DNA from: Periconia sp. R9002
Taxonomy: Eukaryota; Ascomycota; Dothideomycetes; Pleosporales; Periconiaceae
Direction: 5' to 3'
NCBI GenBank assembly: GCA_023627715.1
Contig: JAMAHW010000003.1
Span: forward strand, 62,001 to 126,000
Length of the DNA stretch: 64,000 nt
In this document: piece by piece, positions 1 to 12,500 of the stretch
How the letters are laid out: every line of letters begins with the position of its first letter
How positions within the stretch are numbered: position 1 is the first letter of the stretch
Notes under the pieces: model-generated
Seen by the model: only the letters and a program-made list of their open reading frames with translations
What the model was told of the DNA's origin: nothing
Databases searched by the model: none
Translations under genes and position numbers: made by a program

Positions 1-1153
1 CCGATCTACATCATACGGCCGCTACAGGCCGCATAGGTGGTATTCTGGGGTGCGACTTGTCTGGGATAGTTGAAGAGGTTGGCGGAGAATGTAAATCCGA
101 TGTAAAGAAAGGTGACAAGGTGTATGGCGTTGCCCACGGCGCGAATCTCGTGGGTACTCATCTTAAATCAGCATTATATGCCTCTAACATGGAATAGAGT
201 TCTGAGGAGGATGGCGCATTCGCTGAATATGCTTTGGTGGCTGACGGCCACATCGCCAAAATTCCGGACTGCTTGACCTTTGAGGAGACGGCCACTTTGG
301 GCGTGGGTATCACGACAATCGGCCAATCTCTTTACATGACCATGGGAATACCGAAACCGGGGGAGGAACCTCTCCCAGGTTCGCCTTTCATTCTGGTTTA
401 CGGTGGTAGCTCTGCTACTGGAACCCTTGCCATCCAGTTTGCAAAGCTGTATGAAACATCAATCCCCAGATCTGAATTTCGGTGAAACTGACACTATAAC
501 AGATCTGGTCTTTCTGTTGTCACTACCGCGAGCCCGGAGAATTTCGATTTGGTAAAATCTAGAGGCGCCGACGCTGTTTTCGACTACCATGACGCGGATT
601 GCGCGCAGAAGATCAAACAATGCACTAAAGGATCAATTCCATACGTGCTAGACTGTGTATCGACGGAAGCCAGCTACAAAATCATTGCAGAGGCCTTACC
701 AGAGGAATTAACAACACCAACGCAGATGGTGACTCTGTTGCCGGCAGAGACCTGGCCAAGGACGGATATAAAGCCGACCGTAGTGCTTGCTTATACGACG
801 TTGGGCAAAGCTTTCACCAAATTTGGTGTCGACTTCCCACCCATTCCGGCTCATTTCGACTTCGGGGTCAAATGGTGGGCTTTTAGCAGGGAGCTTCTGG
901 CTTCTGGAAAGGTCAAACCGCATCCGGTTGCACTGCGCGGTGGGGGACTAGGCGGTATTCCTGCCGGGTAATACCCTTCCGTCTCTCTCTCAAAATCGTT
1001 ACTAATTTGAATAGTATTGCTGAACACGCGAAGGGACAAGTAAGAGCTGTAAAGCTGGTATATAGGGTAGATGAGACGGATTCTGTGCTTGGAGAAGATG
1101 AACTTGCTACTCAGTCGAAACTTGACTCAAGCGTAAAGACGTGGAATTCATAA
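1..1153 (+). CDS. Enoyl-reductase-like MDR oxidoreductase, 3' part (5' end outside window)
   Basis: Medium-chain dehydrogenase/reductase of the group that includes fungal trans-acting enoyl reductases and ToxD-like proteins; such enzymes reduce double bonds with NADPH. Exons read as 1-152, 198-448, 503-967 and 1015-1153, giving about 334 visible residues. Visible family landmarks: GCDLSGIVEEVG and KKGDKVYG near the start, DGAFAEYA, the core TLGVGITTIGQ, the cofactor-binding segment VYGGSSATGTLAIQFAKL, then GADAVFDYHD, the late GGLGGI segment and the terminal KLVYRVDE. No zinc-ligand pattern is seen, as expected for quinone/enoyl-reductase types. The 5' exon lies upstream of the window, so the start is unknown. 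The next gene is a convergent transporter. The family call is firm; the substrate is unknown. Confidence 0.88.
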
Positions 1154-1630
1154 CATTTTGTAAGATTGCATCAAAGTTTTTGAGTTACATGGATTGAAGT
1201 TTCGAATTATTTCCATCGCTTTGGTACTTGACTAGTATGAGATCTGATTTCCCGTGTGCAAACGATGGAGATTCGACTTGTGGCGTCACATGAAGGGTAA
1301 TGTCACATTGTCTGCATAAGCAGCATGACAGGTGAATTGCTATGAGAAAACCCCGGCATCAAGAACAATGATCCTTTCACCGCTCAAGCGTTGCTAAAAG
1401 ACATTTTAAGTGATTAGAAACGAATCGGACGTGTCGGGCAAAGCCAAAATGCTGTGAGTTCTCACATTTATCAGCACAAGATTAACTTTTCGTTGAAAGC
1501 ATGTGTATAGATTGAGTACACTCTTTGAGCAGTGCGTACGAGAATGCTGACAACTACAATGTAAAATAAATCCCAAACCACTGACACTCGTGTCCACCAA
1601 CGAGCTGGCAGTTCCCAGTACCAATTCGGC
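1154..1630. other. Intergenic, convergent 3' ends
   Basis: This stretch separates the enoyl reductase and the transporter, which converge. No coding pattern, RNA gene or repeat was recognised. Confidence 0.5.
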
Positions 1631-3204
1631 TTAGAGACTGTACCTGAAGTCGGGATGCTTTTCGCCTAGGTCCTCCACACTACCCTCATCGAGAACATCT
1701 GGCAACTCCTTGCGTCTCTCGTCACGGCGTTTGTTTCCGAGGAAAGTACCGACAAACATGACAGTGGCAGCGACCATACCCATGGCGCAAAGACCCAAAC
1801 CAGTGCTGAAACCAGTGCGGAACTTCGGTTCCTCGCTCTTCAAGAAGACGTTGGTACCAATGAAAGCACCAGCGTTACCAAAACAGACAATGGCTCCGAG
1901 GGCAACAGTACGCTTGTATCCTTTTCCAACGTTGATGGCAATCCATACGACAGAAAGAGGCATGACGAGGTACGCGCCTGCGGTCATGAAAAAAAGACCC
2001 ATGTAGCGAACACCGGGCGCCTTGGGTTGCGCAATCTCAACAATGAGACCTGCGGCAATGGTGGCAAACCCTATCATGCAGAAAATGTAACGCTTGCGAA
2101 GATATTCGGCCAGATAAGCAAGCGACATCGAGTACACGGCGGCCACAAGATAGACGGGGATAGTGCGGACCTGCGCGCCAGATGCGGTGTATCCGATACC
2201 CTTCAAAATCGTGGGCTGAAAGCTGGTAATAGAGTTTGCGTTTTCCGCAGCACCACAGTATATCAACACTGCAGCCCAGATCTTCCAATCTACGAAGAAC
2301 TCATAGAGACGCCTAGTAGGGAGCTTATCGTGGGCCACTGCACCTCCGTCTTCTTTCAAACGAGCAAGGAGAAGCGCCTTATCTTCAGGTTTGAAGAAGG
2401 TGCAGTCTTCGGGGAAGGGAACGATGAAGAAGAAGGAGATGATGCTGATGGCGATGGTGATCACTCCTTCAATGATGAAAATCCTGTTTCCGGGTAAGCA
2501 AATGGAATAGTATAAGGCTATGACCATCGAAACTCACCATCGCCATGCTTTGTAACCTGAAACGCCATCCATCTTTGCGATCAATGAAGATAGAAAGCCA
2601 TTGAAAGCTCCTGCACAGATACCAGCGCTGAAGAACACGACATAGCGCTTCAAGAACTCATCTCTCTTGTAATAAGAGCCAATGAGATACGCAGCGCCAG
2701 GAACGTATGCACTTTCTGCGACACCTTCAAGAAAGCGACAAGCTATAAGACCACCATAACTCTTAGTGACGCCACAGCCAATGACACATAGTCCTACTAA
2801 ATGTCAGTTCAGATAACAGAGAGTTGGTTTCTAACAAGCTTACCCCAGCAAAACATCATAACAGCCAGTGACTTCGGCCCAGTCTTTTTGAAAACAATGC
2901 TCAGGGGAACGCCGGCAATGAGATAGCCAATGTTGAATGTAAAGACGGCAACATTGTACTTCTGACCTTTGAGCTTGAGCTCAACGTCCATGCCTTGGAT
3001 TTTCGCATTTCCAATGTTACTGCGATCGACGAAGCAGACCAGATACAGCAGCCAGAGAATAGGCAGGACTTTGAGGTCGAGCTTTCGCAGGATCCTTTTC
3101 TCAGCGTTCTTGTCGAATGGGGGCAGAGGAAGACCAGTCTCCGAAGGAACGGGAGACTCGCTCTGCACGAGCGGTGGCTTTTCTAGGTCACTGTGATTGC
3201 TCAT
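1631..3204 (-). CDS. MFS transporter, DAL5-like anion:cation symporter family
   Basis: Major facilitator superfamily permease of the fungal DAL5/TNA1 group, whose members import organic anions such as allantoate, ureidosuccinate, nicotinate or pantothenate across the plasma membrane. Exons on the minus strand: 3204-2844, 2796-2538 and 2483-1631, giving 490 residues. The N-terminal tail is soluble and acidic/Pro-rich. Family motifs follow: RILRKLDLKVLPILWLLYL, then DRSNIGNAKIQGM, GYLIAGVPLSIVFKK, and ACRFLEGVAESAYVPGAAYL in the fourth to fifth helix region. The C-terminal half carries the remaining hydrophobic helices and ends in a charged tail. The start is the ATG before MSNHSDLEKPP. Both introns have clean GT/AG ends and restore frame exactly. 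The family is sure; the substrate cannot be told from sequence. Confidence 0.92.
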
Positions 3205-5145
3205 GGTTTGACACCGCCGGATCCGAGGGAATGGAAAGTGTAATGCAGTTGAACTGAATTTTGAGACAAAAACAAAGGGCAACAAGCTATAGATAGCTGC
3301 GTTAGCCGGCGGCAGCGGCAAACACTTAGCGGCTAAAATGAATGTTGCTATACCTGATTTCGCCTGCGGCAACGGAGGGTGAAGACGAAGGAGCCAGCCA
3401 CTAACTACCGATATTCAGCTTGGGCCTACAGTATCGAGGCACCGAGGGGAAGTGGAAAGGAAGAACGCCTGATCAAAGGGCAAGCTAGTGATGTTTCGAA
3501 GGTCGAGAGCGAACTTCCATGAGCAGCAGATAAGCGCACGAAGGCTGGCACTGTCCGAGGAGGGGTCCTTGTGAGATGTTACAGTGAGCGGAAATACTGA
3601 GGGGCCTCATACCACGAATCGCACCATCGCACGAGGCCAACGGTGTGAGAATAAACCCTAACCGATGTTGCATTGCGGCACAGTCCAGCAATTGCCGTCT
3701 GAATTGGAACTTGATATTGGCAAAGATCGGCAATCCTGGCTAGCGCGCCCTGGGACGAAAGTGGCGGGAGCTGCCGAAGGATTTACACTAAGCACAACAA
3801 AAACTTCCCTTAACAGGGGTTCTGCGGAGAGTAATCCGCCTCGTTTGGACACCCGACACGGCTGTTCTGAGAATTGATCCCATTATCTTTTGTTGCGCCT
3901 AGTATTTTCCCCCGCAATCTCAATGGTGTCAGCCTCCGACCAAAACCAGGACTACCTAGAAATTTATGCATTCAGCGGCCTGCGAGCTGTATACCTCTGT
4001 TCGATTTCTGCTGTGCCGCAATATGGGGTTCACCACATCCTAGTCATCCTACCCAATGACATTCCGCCATCATATGCATGCTCCACGAATGGGATGTGCT
4101 CCCGTCTCCTTGGCGCCCCGTTCCCGTAGCGAATACGTTAGGGAAGCCTTCCGCCCGTTGCCCCCTGCTTTCGCAATGTCTTATTCAAGGAAGCATCTTG
4201 GGCTGGTAGCTTGTGAGAAGCTTGTTAGTACCTAAATGGCAGTTGACAATTCTTCGGGAAGGTCTCGTAGGAATGACTGGTAGTCTAGCACCTCGTATTA
4301 AGAGCTGAGATGTGCGCTCATTGCCCAATGACCTCTCCCTACTCAGAACATCTGATGAACGTGCATTAGGAAGCAGGATGCAATCTCAAACTCAGGCCAT
4401 TTCTGTTGGCCAAAACTATCTAACAGTAAATATCGGTTGAGGAACCGAGCTTTGACATTGTCTACGCACAAATTCAGTATTCTCACACGTCTCCTCGAAA
4501 CTGGAGGTACAGAAACGTAAGTATCACAATCTACATACTTGTCAAATGCTCCCCGTACTCTATTATATTGCTTACCAAAAGATAGACCATTGAGAAGAAT
4601 ATGTTAGTTTCTAGTCTCATGAGCAGATGGCATTAGTTCTAACCAAGCAACTAATTTGATACCGGCGCGTCGAAGGTGGTTCGTAAGCAGTACTATAATA
4701 TTCCACGGTGGAGCTTTTTTTTACATGACATTACAGTTGATGCGAGTACTGTCGCTACATCTTCTGTGATTATCTGAGACGGGGATGGACTACCATTGTA
4801 TGCGAGAGCATCCCACACCATCGGTATCGTCCAATTTACCATGTACGGCTTCTCTATTTTCGGGAAGATCATCTACCTTGCAGCCGTAGCTAAACGAAGA
4901 AGACCAATTGGTGTTTCTTACATGAAGGCTGGCCCGAAAACGTAAAACGCTGCAGAGATGTCTTGTTGATGCACTGCATGGAGGCATCTGTGCGCCGGCC
5001 CCTTGGATACCCGTGCTTCTCACTCTGAACAATCACATTGTTTGAAATATATACAAAGTGTTATGCTCTTCGCCAGTCGCCCCGATTACCTTCTTACCAC
5101 ACGATTCGTCTAGTTCTGATCGTCAAACTGTTCGCCCAGGTCGTC
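3205..5145. other. Long intergenic region
   Basis: About 1.9 kb between divergent genes. Only short open frames without family features occur (for example around 3890-4129). It probably holds the promoters of both neighbours; no repeat was recognised. Confidence 0.45.
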
Positions 5146-6517
5146 ATGGCTTTCGAACCATATCTGGGGCAGGAGGTACACTTGCGCAATGTACCCATTG
5201 CTCTTACTTGCGTCGCACTCTTACTTGTAGCGGCGCGACTGGCAACAACCTGGAAGAATAGGGGATGGTTTGGAATCGAAGATCTCTTCATCATTCTCTC
5301 TTTCGTAAGTTCGTCACTGAATCGTAACACACGTTCGCTGATCAGTTCCAGATCAGCTTGACCGTGTTCTGTGTCATTCTGGTTCAAGGTACGTTCCTTA
5401 CAATGTGTAAATGTGCGGTGCGTTTGCACTGCATATTTACCGAGATCCGCATACACAGAAACTAACGGAACTTGCAAAGCTTCACGCTATGGCTTCGGCA
5501 AACACAGAGCTGATATAGTCAAGACGGGTGGAAATATCGTAATAGCATTCAAGGTAAGTGGCAGTATTTCTCTCTGAAATGCGGGCACTAATTGCGAAAC
5601 AGTATTACTACTTGTCCCAGATATTCTACAAAATAACCATCACCCTCAACAAACTGGCCTTCCTGTTTCTCTACCTACGAATCTTTGCGACGAAGACGTT
5701 TCGCAGAATATGTCTCACTGGAATTGGTATAATTATCGCGTCAGGTATAGCGTTCATTTTCCTCACCATATTTCAATGCAAGCCGGTCTCGAAAGTATGG
5801 TTGAAGAGTCAACCAGGTGCATGCGTTCATCTCGGATGGTTCCGGTAAGAAGTACAAGTGCATTCTGCGAATTCCTGCGACTGACACAACTCTAGCTGGA
5901 CTTGGGCATCATTCAACCTCCTCACTGATGTTCTGATCTTCATGATCCCGATGCCCGTCATATCGCGCCTCCACATGTCGCTCGGCAAGAAGATAGGCCT
6001 CGGCGTGGTCTTCGTCATCGGATTCTTCATATGCTTGACCACTGCACTGCGCATGCAGACGTTGGTGAGGGCCGTCCAGGCTTCGGAACAAACCTTCGAA
6101 TCGTGCCCGGCCAATTTGTGGTCCTTCATAGAAGCTGCTGTGGGAGTCATATGCGCGTGCCTCATCAGTCTCCGCAAGATGCTGTCAGTGATCTGGCCTG
6201 AATCAATGCGCAGCAAGTCGAAGAAGAGCTCTGATTACATGAATTACGGAACTGGAGGAACAAGCACGATGAGGAGGACCGGTCCTCCTCGAGGTAGCCA
6301 GAAACTGGACGACAGTGACGAGGATGCATACAGGTTGGAAAGTACAATCACCTTTTCAAAACACAACGGCACAAATTACGACCCTGATGGCAATCTTTTG
6401 GGGGCAAGCAATGCCATTGTCATGACTGGAAAGAATGAATCACAAGAGCACATCATAGAGCATAATCGTACTATCATGGTCCGGAAAGATATTAGCGTGT
6501 TGAGAGAGTCGCACTAG
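5146..6517 (+). CDS. Fungal rhodopsin-domain integral membrane protein (SAT4/Pth11-like)
   Basis: Seven-helix plasma-membrane protein of the fungal 'rhodopsin domain' (SAT4) family, related to Pth11-type receptors. Exons: 5146-5304, 5352-5388, 5480-5553, 5603-5844 and 5896-6517, giving 377 residues. Landmarks: a first helix in NVPIALTCVALLLVAARL; the WFGIEDLFIILSF segment typical of the second helix; YGFGKH after the third; YYYLSQIFYKITITLNKLAF; FQCKP with the conserved loop cysteine; and WTWASFNLLTDVLIFMIP. The last roughly 110 residues are a polar cytoplasmic tail rich in S, T, D and N. The ATG at 5146 was chosen because it directly precedes the first helix; an open frame extends upstream to 5038 without family features. 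No CFEM domain is present. Receptor function is inferred from the family only. Confidence 0.85.
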
Positions 6518-7436
6518 TTTGCACTCCTAAATGCTGTCATTTACAACACTTGGGTCTATACAAAAGCTGGATTTTTTTGGATGGGTTACCGGTCTGGTAT
6601 GGGTACTGTCAACTGGAATGCCTTCGAAATGTTACTTAGCCTCTCCTGTGGATATTGCAGATCTGAGCCGTGGTACAACATGGGCAACAAAACGGGAAGG
6701 TAACGTTGAGCCCTTGTCGCTGGATCGACTAGGAAGCGTTTCAGAAGCGGAATGATCAGCCGGCTATAGCAGAAAACTATTTAATATAGGAATCTACATG
6801 AGGAAAAGAAAATTAGACTGGAACTGGAGGAAGAACTTGACGACTTCTCACATGGTCAAATTGAATCTCTGTCATTCTGACCTGATATTTGGTAGATGAA
6901 TGGAGCATCGTGCATTCGCGATCCTTGTAACTATACTGTGTACACCCATCTCCAAACTTGTGAATCGGAATAACTCAACTACTGAAAACGTGGATGGTCA
7001 CTGAGGTCCTTTTGATGCCGGTAGACATGCTACCAATATCGGAAGGCTTTGCATCTCTTCTTTACTTTGTCTGGATTGCACGTAACAATTTCGTGAGGCT
7101 CCATTTTACTCCACGCTTTACGTACACGCATGTCACTGCCTCATTGGATCAGTCGTTTGGATCCTGCGCGCTAGCATTGTACCCCGGTGCCGCACCCCCT
7201 GCTGTCACCAGCGGCACAGCGGCAGCTAAGGCCACCAACACGGCATGCCACTTGGTCACTCCACTAAGATGCTTGAAATTGCTTATCAAAAATTGTTCTA
7301 TCCTCCGCCTCTGCAGTGTCTAGCGACATTTGGAAGTTGGTAGTAGCCGCTATACGCGCGGGGACGCTCCTCAGCCTGTTTAGAACGAAGGCTTTCCCCT
7401 CATTTTGCTCCTCTTTCTATCTGCCCTTGAAACACT
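6518..7436. other. Intergenic region
   Basis: No gene or repeat recognised between the rhodopsin-domain gene and the monooxygenase. It should contain the monooxygenase promoter; a CT-rich stretch at about 7385-7430 directly precedes its ATG. Confidence 0.45.
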
Positions 7437-9085
7437 ATGCAGCCACTCAAAGTTGTCATCGTTGGGGGCGGCATTGGTGGCTTGTCGTGTGCGATTATAT
7501 CACGAAATCAGGGACTGGATGTAATTGTATTGGAGAAGGCCGAAAAACTTACACCTGTGCGTGTTACACTGACTCGCCTTACAAACATGGCGTTGCCAAA
7601 TATTTGCAGCCACCGTTTTGCTGTACGACCAGGGCAATTTGTCTGACACTCTGCAGGTTGGAGCAGGGATCCAGATACCGCCCAATGCGTCACGAATCTG
7701 GTCACAATACGGCCTCCTCGAACGACTCAGGGAACACTCATCGATCTCGAAAGCAACACAACTGAGGCGCTGGAAGGATGGAGCCCTTCTGTGTTCGCGA
7801 AGTGTAGGAGAGGAACTGGATTCGCGTTGGCCATGGCTGTAAGATTATCTCCACTATTGCAATGTTCTAGAACTCAAATTTTCAGCGTGATACATCGAGC
7901 AGATTACCAGCGTGTTCTAGTCGACGAATGCGAGCGCTTGGGCGTTGATGTGAGACTCAAGTCAGAAGTTCAAGACATTGACTTCGACAACACTGTCGTG
8001 ACCCTGAAAAAAGGAGACAAAATCTCGGCGGATGTGGTTATTGGTGCAGATGGTCAGTACTTTCCCTCCGTTCCTGCTTCTTAGCTTCTTCGTCTTCTAC
8101 CTCATTGTGTTCTGACAATTTTCAGGTCTATGGTCAACTCTCCGTTCTCGTATCCTCGGCCATGATTCTCCGCCGCAAGAGACTGGCGACCTAGCGTATC
8201 GTGGGACGTTCTCTCTCGAAGCTCTCCAAGCACTCAAGAGCCCAGAAGTAGATGAGCTATGTCAACAGAGCCTTGTGACCATGTGGATTGGCCCAGAGAG
8301 CCACTCGGTTTTTTACCCCGTGAGATGTGGAAAAGAGTTCAACCTTGTCATGACGCAGCCGGATGATTTACCAGCATCGGTCAAGACCGAAGAAGGGGAT
8401 CTTGATGCAATGAAGGCCGTGTTCGAAGGCTGGGATCCTCTGTACGTTCTTTATTCTTAGTTCTAAACAACGCAGCAGGAGAGCCACACTGACACGATCA
8501 TGCAGCCTCCAACAACTTCTTACTGCATTTCCCTCTGTCTTGCGCTGGAAAATGATGCACCACGATGAACTCGCTTCTTGGACCAAGGTAAAATCGCCTC
8601 CCAATTGCTGTAGAATGAATATGTTACTAACACTTTTCTAGGGAAATTTCGCACTGTTGGGCGATGCATGCCACCCGTCCCTGCCGTACCAAGCTCAAGG
8701 TGCCGCCATGGCGGTCGAAGACGGCGCAATCATTGCCGTACTATTGGGACAGTACCAGCACGCAGCAAATGATTCGCTCCCGCATCCATCTATACCCGAG
8801 ACACTGAAACTATACGAGTCGCTACAGAAAACGCGGACAACCACTTTGCATTTGGGTTCAATTTCCAATCAACATCTATATCACTTGGATGACGGTCCAG
8901 AGCAAGAAGAGCGTGACAGGATTTTGAAAAACGCAAAATTCCAGGAGCTACCAGATGGAGCATCGGAGCCATTTATTTGGATAGATCTGCGTTACCAAAA
9001 GGCTATACTAGGCCGTGACGCCGTGGGTGACGCTAAGAAAAGATGGGAGGAAACAGTAGCTGGTATTGGCAAGTCTTCTGCGTGA
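7437..9085 (+). CDS. FAD-dependent monooxygenase (salicylate-hydroxylase-like, group A)
   Basis: Flavoprotein hydroxylase of the PHBH fold; relatives hydroxylate aromatic acids or secondary-metabolite intermediates with NAD(P)H and O2. Six exons: 7437-7556, 7657-7838, 7886-8052, 8126-8441, 8506-8587 and 8642-9085, giving 436 residues. The Rossmann GxGxxG is at residues 7-15 (VIVGGGIGGLS), followed by the acidic ribose-binding end LEKAE. The DG motif is VVIGADGLWS and the second FAD-binding GD motif is ALLGDACHPSLPYQAQGA. No signal peptide or membrane segment is present, so it is probably cytosolic. All five introns restore frame and have AG ends preceded by pyrimidines. Its neighbours (permease, enoyl reductase) suggest a catabolic or specialised-metabolism setting, but this is inference. 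Confidence 0.92.
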
Positions 9086-9599
9086 ACGTAACATCTTACT
9101 TCGTTTGGACAGGAAAGGAGATATTTATAACATACGAATGCAACGAAGCAGATATACTTGAACAGAAAGCTACAGGATTACACTCTAGTATTCTTTCTCA
9201 GTTGATCAATTCAAAACACTCGAAAGACTTGAGGCAATTACTTGACATTACAAAGCAGTGACGCTGAAGTAAAAAATCCCAACTCAATGAGTATTGCAGT
9301 CTATACTGTCCCGGCGAACAAAGCAAGAGCGCTTCAAGTCCTGCCTGAGCTTCGAAATAGAGGGATACAGATGCTACTGACGCCGTGACACAATTCAAAT
9401 GGATAGTAACAGGCCGCTTTCTTGCACTCCGAAGCATTGATAGGCGAAAAAAGTAAGTCTAAACGCTGAGCCTTGACTTTGTGAGGCGCAACTCCAAAAC
9501 AACCAATGAGAATCGCTAAGCTCGCTACCTCCACTCCACACTTTCGATTAGTATTTGTCATGTGTCATGAATGTAACAGGCCTACGGCTAGGTTGTAAT
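9086..9599. other. Intergenic region before the tandem array
   Basis: 3' flank of the monooxygenase. Nothing recognised until the first TATAAATA unit of the array at 9606. Confidence 0.4.
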
Positions 9600-12500
9600 A
9601 AGAAGTATAAATACCCACTCACGTCTCCTACTTTACTATCTATCTACCACACAAGAGTTGAGAAGATTTTAGGATTTCCAACTTCCTTCTCAATCAAATA
9701 TGTTGTCGTATGTTTTTTTTGGGCGACGTCCTTCTTGTAATGCCTCACTAAAATTGTCTTTCAGAACATGTCATCATTCTCCTCATTCTTTTTGAAATAG
9801 TCGGCGCAATGATGGCGATCATCACTGCTTGAAGCGTACCTGGGCACTCCCTAGTTACATCACGTGTAGAGAATGTCAGCTATGAATCTGTGACTATATA
9901 TATAACCTCAAATTCCATTCTACCTGCTTATTCTCTACTTTCGCAGTGGCAGTAGTTTACTACTTCGAAATGCCATTGACATGATTCAAAAATGCCACTT
10001 CCTTCGCGACACGGCTGCTTGCTGCGCGTGTTTTTCTGCCATAGTACGATGATGAACACAAGTTTGAAAAAATTACAATGATGATACATATCATCGTCAC
10101 TGTTCTATTTAGATTCAGTCTGTAAACTTCTTTTTTTGGACGCAAAATACCGAACGACGCCGTATGTGCTTCCGTGATACTGAAGGCCACCTATCATTGG
10201 AAAATCAGGGATGAGACGGGCTCCTTTCGAAAAAATGCTTTCATGTTGTTGTTTTCGAACGTAGTGGCGTATATGGAAATAGGTAGTGTCCCACCATCAA
10301 CCTTTCCCAGTGATGACAAACATTCTCTTTGCCAAGCATCATGTACTAACTACCCAGATATATAAACACTGGCTTTGAACTCCTTCTTTCCTTCTCTCCT
10401 CACGCATCTCGCCGAGGTGAATGACGCCTTCAACCATGACCACTCATGGTTCTAAAATCCAATTCTGAACACGTACATGCCTGGTCTTGTGCGAGAACTG
10501 GGACGTAAATCACGATGCACGTATTTCGTTTCTCGAATCGAAGACAGTGATGCTGCGCATCATCGCCACTTCAAGGCTTAGACTAAGTATAGGAGCATTG
10601 AAAAACCATACTTCATGTGCCAATACTGTAACTCTCTTCACTGATGCTCTTTTATAAATGCGGCGGTCGGCGTATCAATTTCGAAGAAAGCAGGCGCTAC
10701 ACGCAATGAACCCTGCGGGATATTGTAAGAGATTATTGATTATTTGTTATGTTTCCGAATTTTGGCGTTCGAATATTTGAAACATGATACGTTCAGGTTT
10801 ATATTTTTGAAAACGCTGAGATCTTTTTAAGCAGTGATGACGCTGTAAGCCATCAGCGCTGACCATCGGAACCAATCTCTACCGAAGTGGACAGAGTTCC
10901 TGGCAAATCGTTCACCTGAGATATAAATACCACCTCCAAGTGTCAATCCCCATGCCTTCTCTCTTACACAGCTCTGCTCAAATGGAGCTTCACATTTTCT
11001 AAAATTACACCAGACTCTCTCTGATGGGCCACCTCAAGGTGGATTATTGATGGAATATGCTTGCTTTGGGGGAGGAGCGGGTTGTGTGCACCCTAGCATA
11101 AATCATGTCCTCACATTTTGAAATATAGAAGTGTGGATGAGAAGTTGATGGTGGATTTCATCACCAGTGAGATTCCTGGATTAGTGAGGGTGGCACGTGT
11201 TGTGCTATTTGACTTGAATATAAATACCACCTCTGGATTCCACTTGCTCCATTCCTTACATTCTGTACACATACAGCAAATAAGCCGCCTTCTTAAAAAC
11301 TTTTCACCAAGTTGTAAATGTTCGTCCTGAGGTAGCGAGAATTTGAAGCCTTTCTACCAATACAACTCTCAAATTCATGTTTTGAAAAGTTTCGAAAATC
11401 GTAATGATGACAACTATCGTCACTCTCGTCATTGAACTAATTCTATGCCTGGCCAATACATGAAATGTTAGCAGCGCGTACTCAGTCTGATGTGGTGCAC
11501 CGATTACACCCTGAATCTTCCTTTCTTCCTCCTCTTCACGCACGATTGCTTAGTTTATTGATTTCGAAAATAATCATCATCATACACCAAAGGAAACGGC
11601 TGTTTAGGGGCTCCATGTTCTCATTTATGATGTTCATGTTTGAAAACATATACTTAAAATTCCATGAGTTTTTCGAGTTTCAACTCCGCGCGTTGATATC
11701 CAGTTTATTATTGCGGCAAACCCCTTTAGGTGTCCTACCTGTGTCGATACCCAGGGTAGTGATACTCTGTGAGGATCAATATCAGTTTCATTATCGCGGC
11801 AAAGTGTTGGTGTATTTTACGATGATGACTTAATGATGAATAGCATCATCGAATTAATACGATATGGATCATAATGCTATCGAATAAGCACTAAGCTCGC
11901 CAGGTGCGTGGCATGTGGGTATAAATATCCCCCTTCGCCCCTCCTCCTCTCTCTTTCTTTTCCTCCACACGCTAAGATTTTTTTATCTTTGTTTCAAAAG
12001 ATCAAGTCCTATCATGGAATATGTTTCTGGGTGTGATCTGGGAGTTGCAAGGCACATGTTGTTCCCTTTAGCTTGATCAAATTTCATGCACGACGCCTAC
12101 GCGGATTTTGGTGCAAGCAACGACGACGATGATAAGCGTTACCATCTCCAATCGCCGAACGAGTCAAAGCTTTGGGTAAGCGCTATTCATACTTTCAGTG
12201 AGCGCACATAAGTATAAATACCTCCCCTTCAACCTCTTTTCCGTGTTTTTTTTTTTTTCCTTCACACGGGGGTGATTAGCTGGATAGATCCTGTTATTTC
12301 AAAACCATCCATTCTATAAGGTCATGTTTGGGTGGGAATTGCTTGCAGAACACACCGAAAATTTGTTTTTGGGCAAAAATCTTACCTAGTTCCTGTTTAT
12401 ATTTCGAAAGTGACAATGATGATGATATTGAGCATTATTACTACCATACTTGTATACAGTACCACTGTGGTCAGACGCCAAGTTCTTATGGTCGACTGTA

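Noticed and set aside
3874..4129. Overlapping short frames in the 3.2-5.1 kb gap
   Set aside because: No conserved motif or plausible splicing to a longer product.
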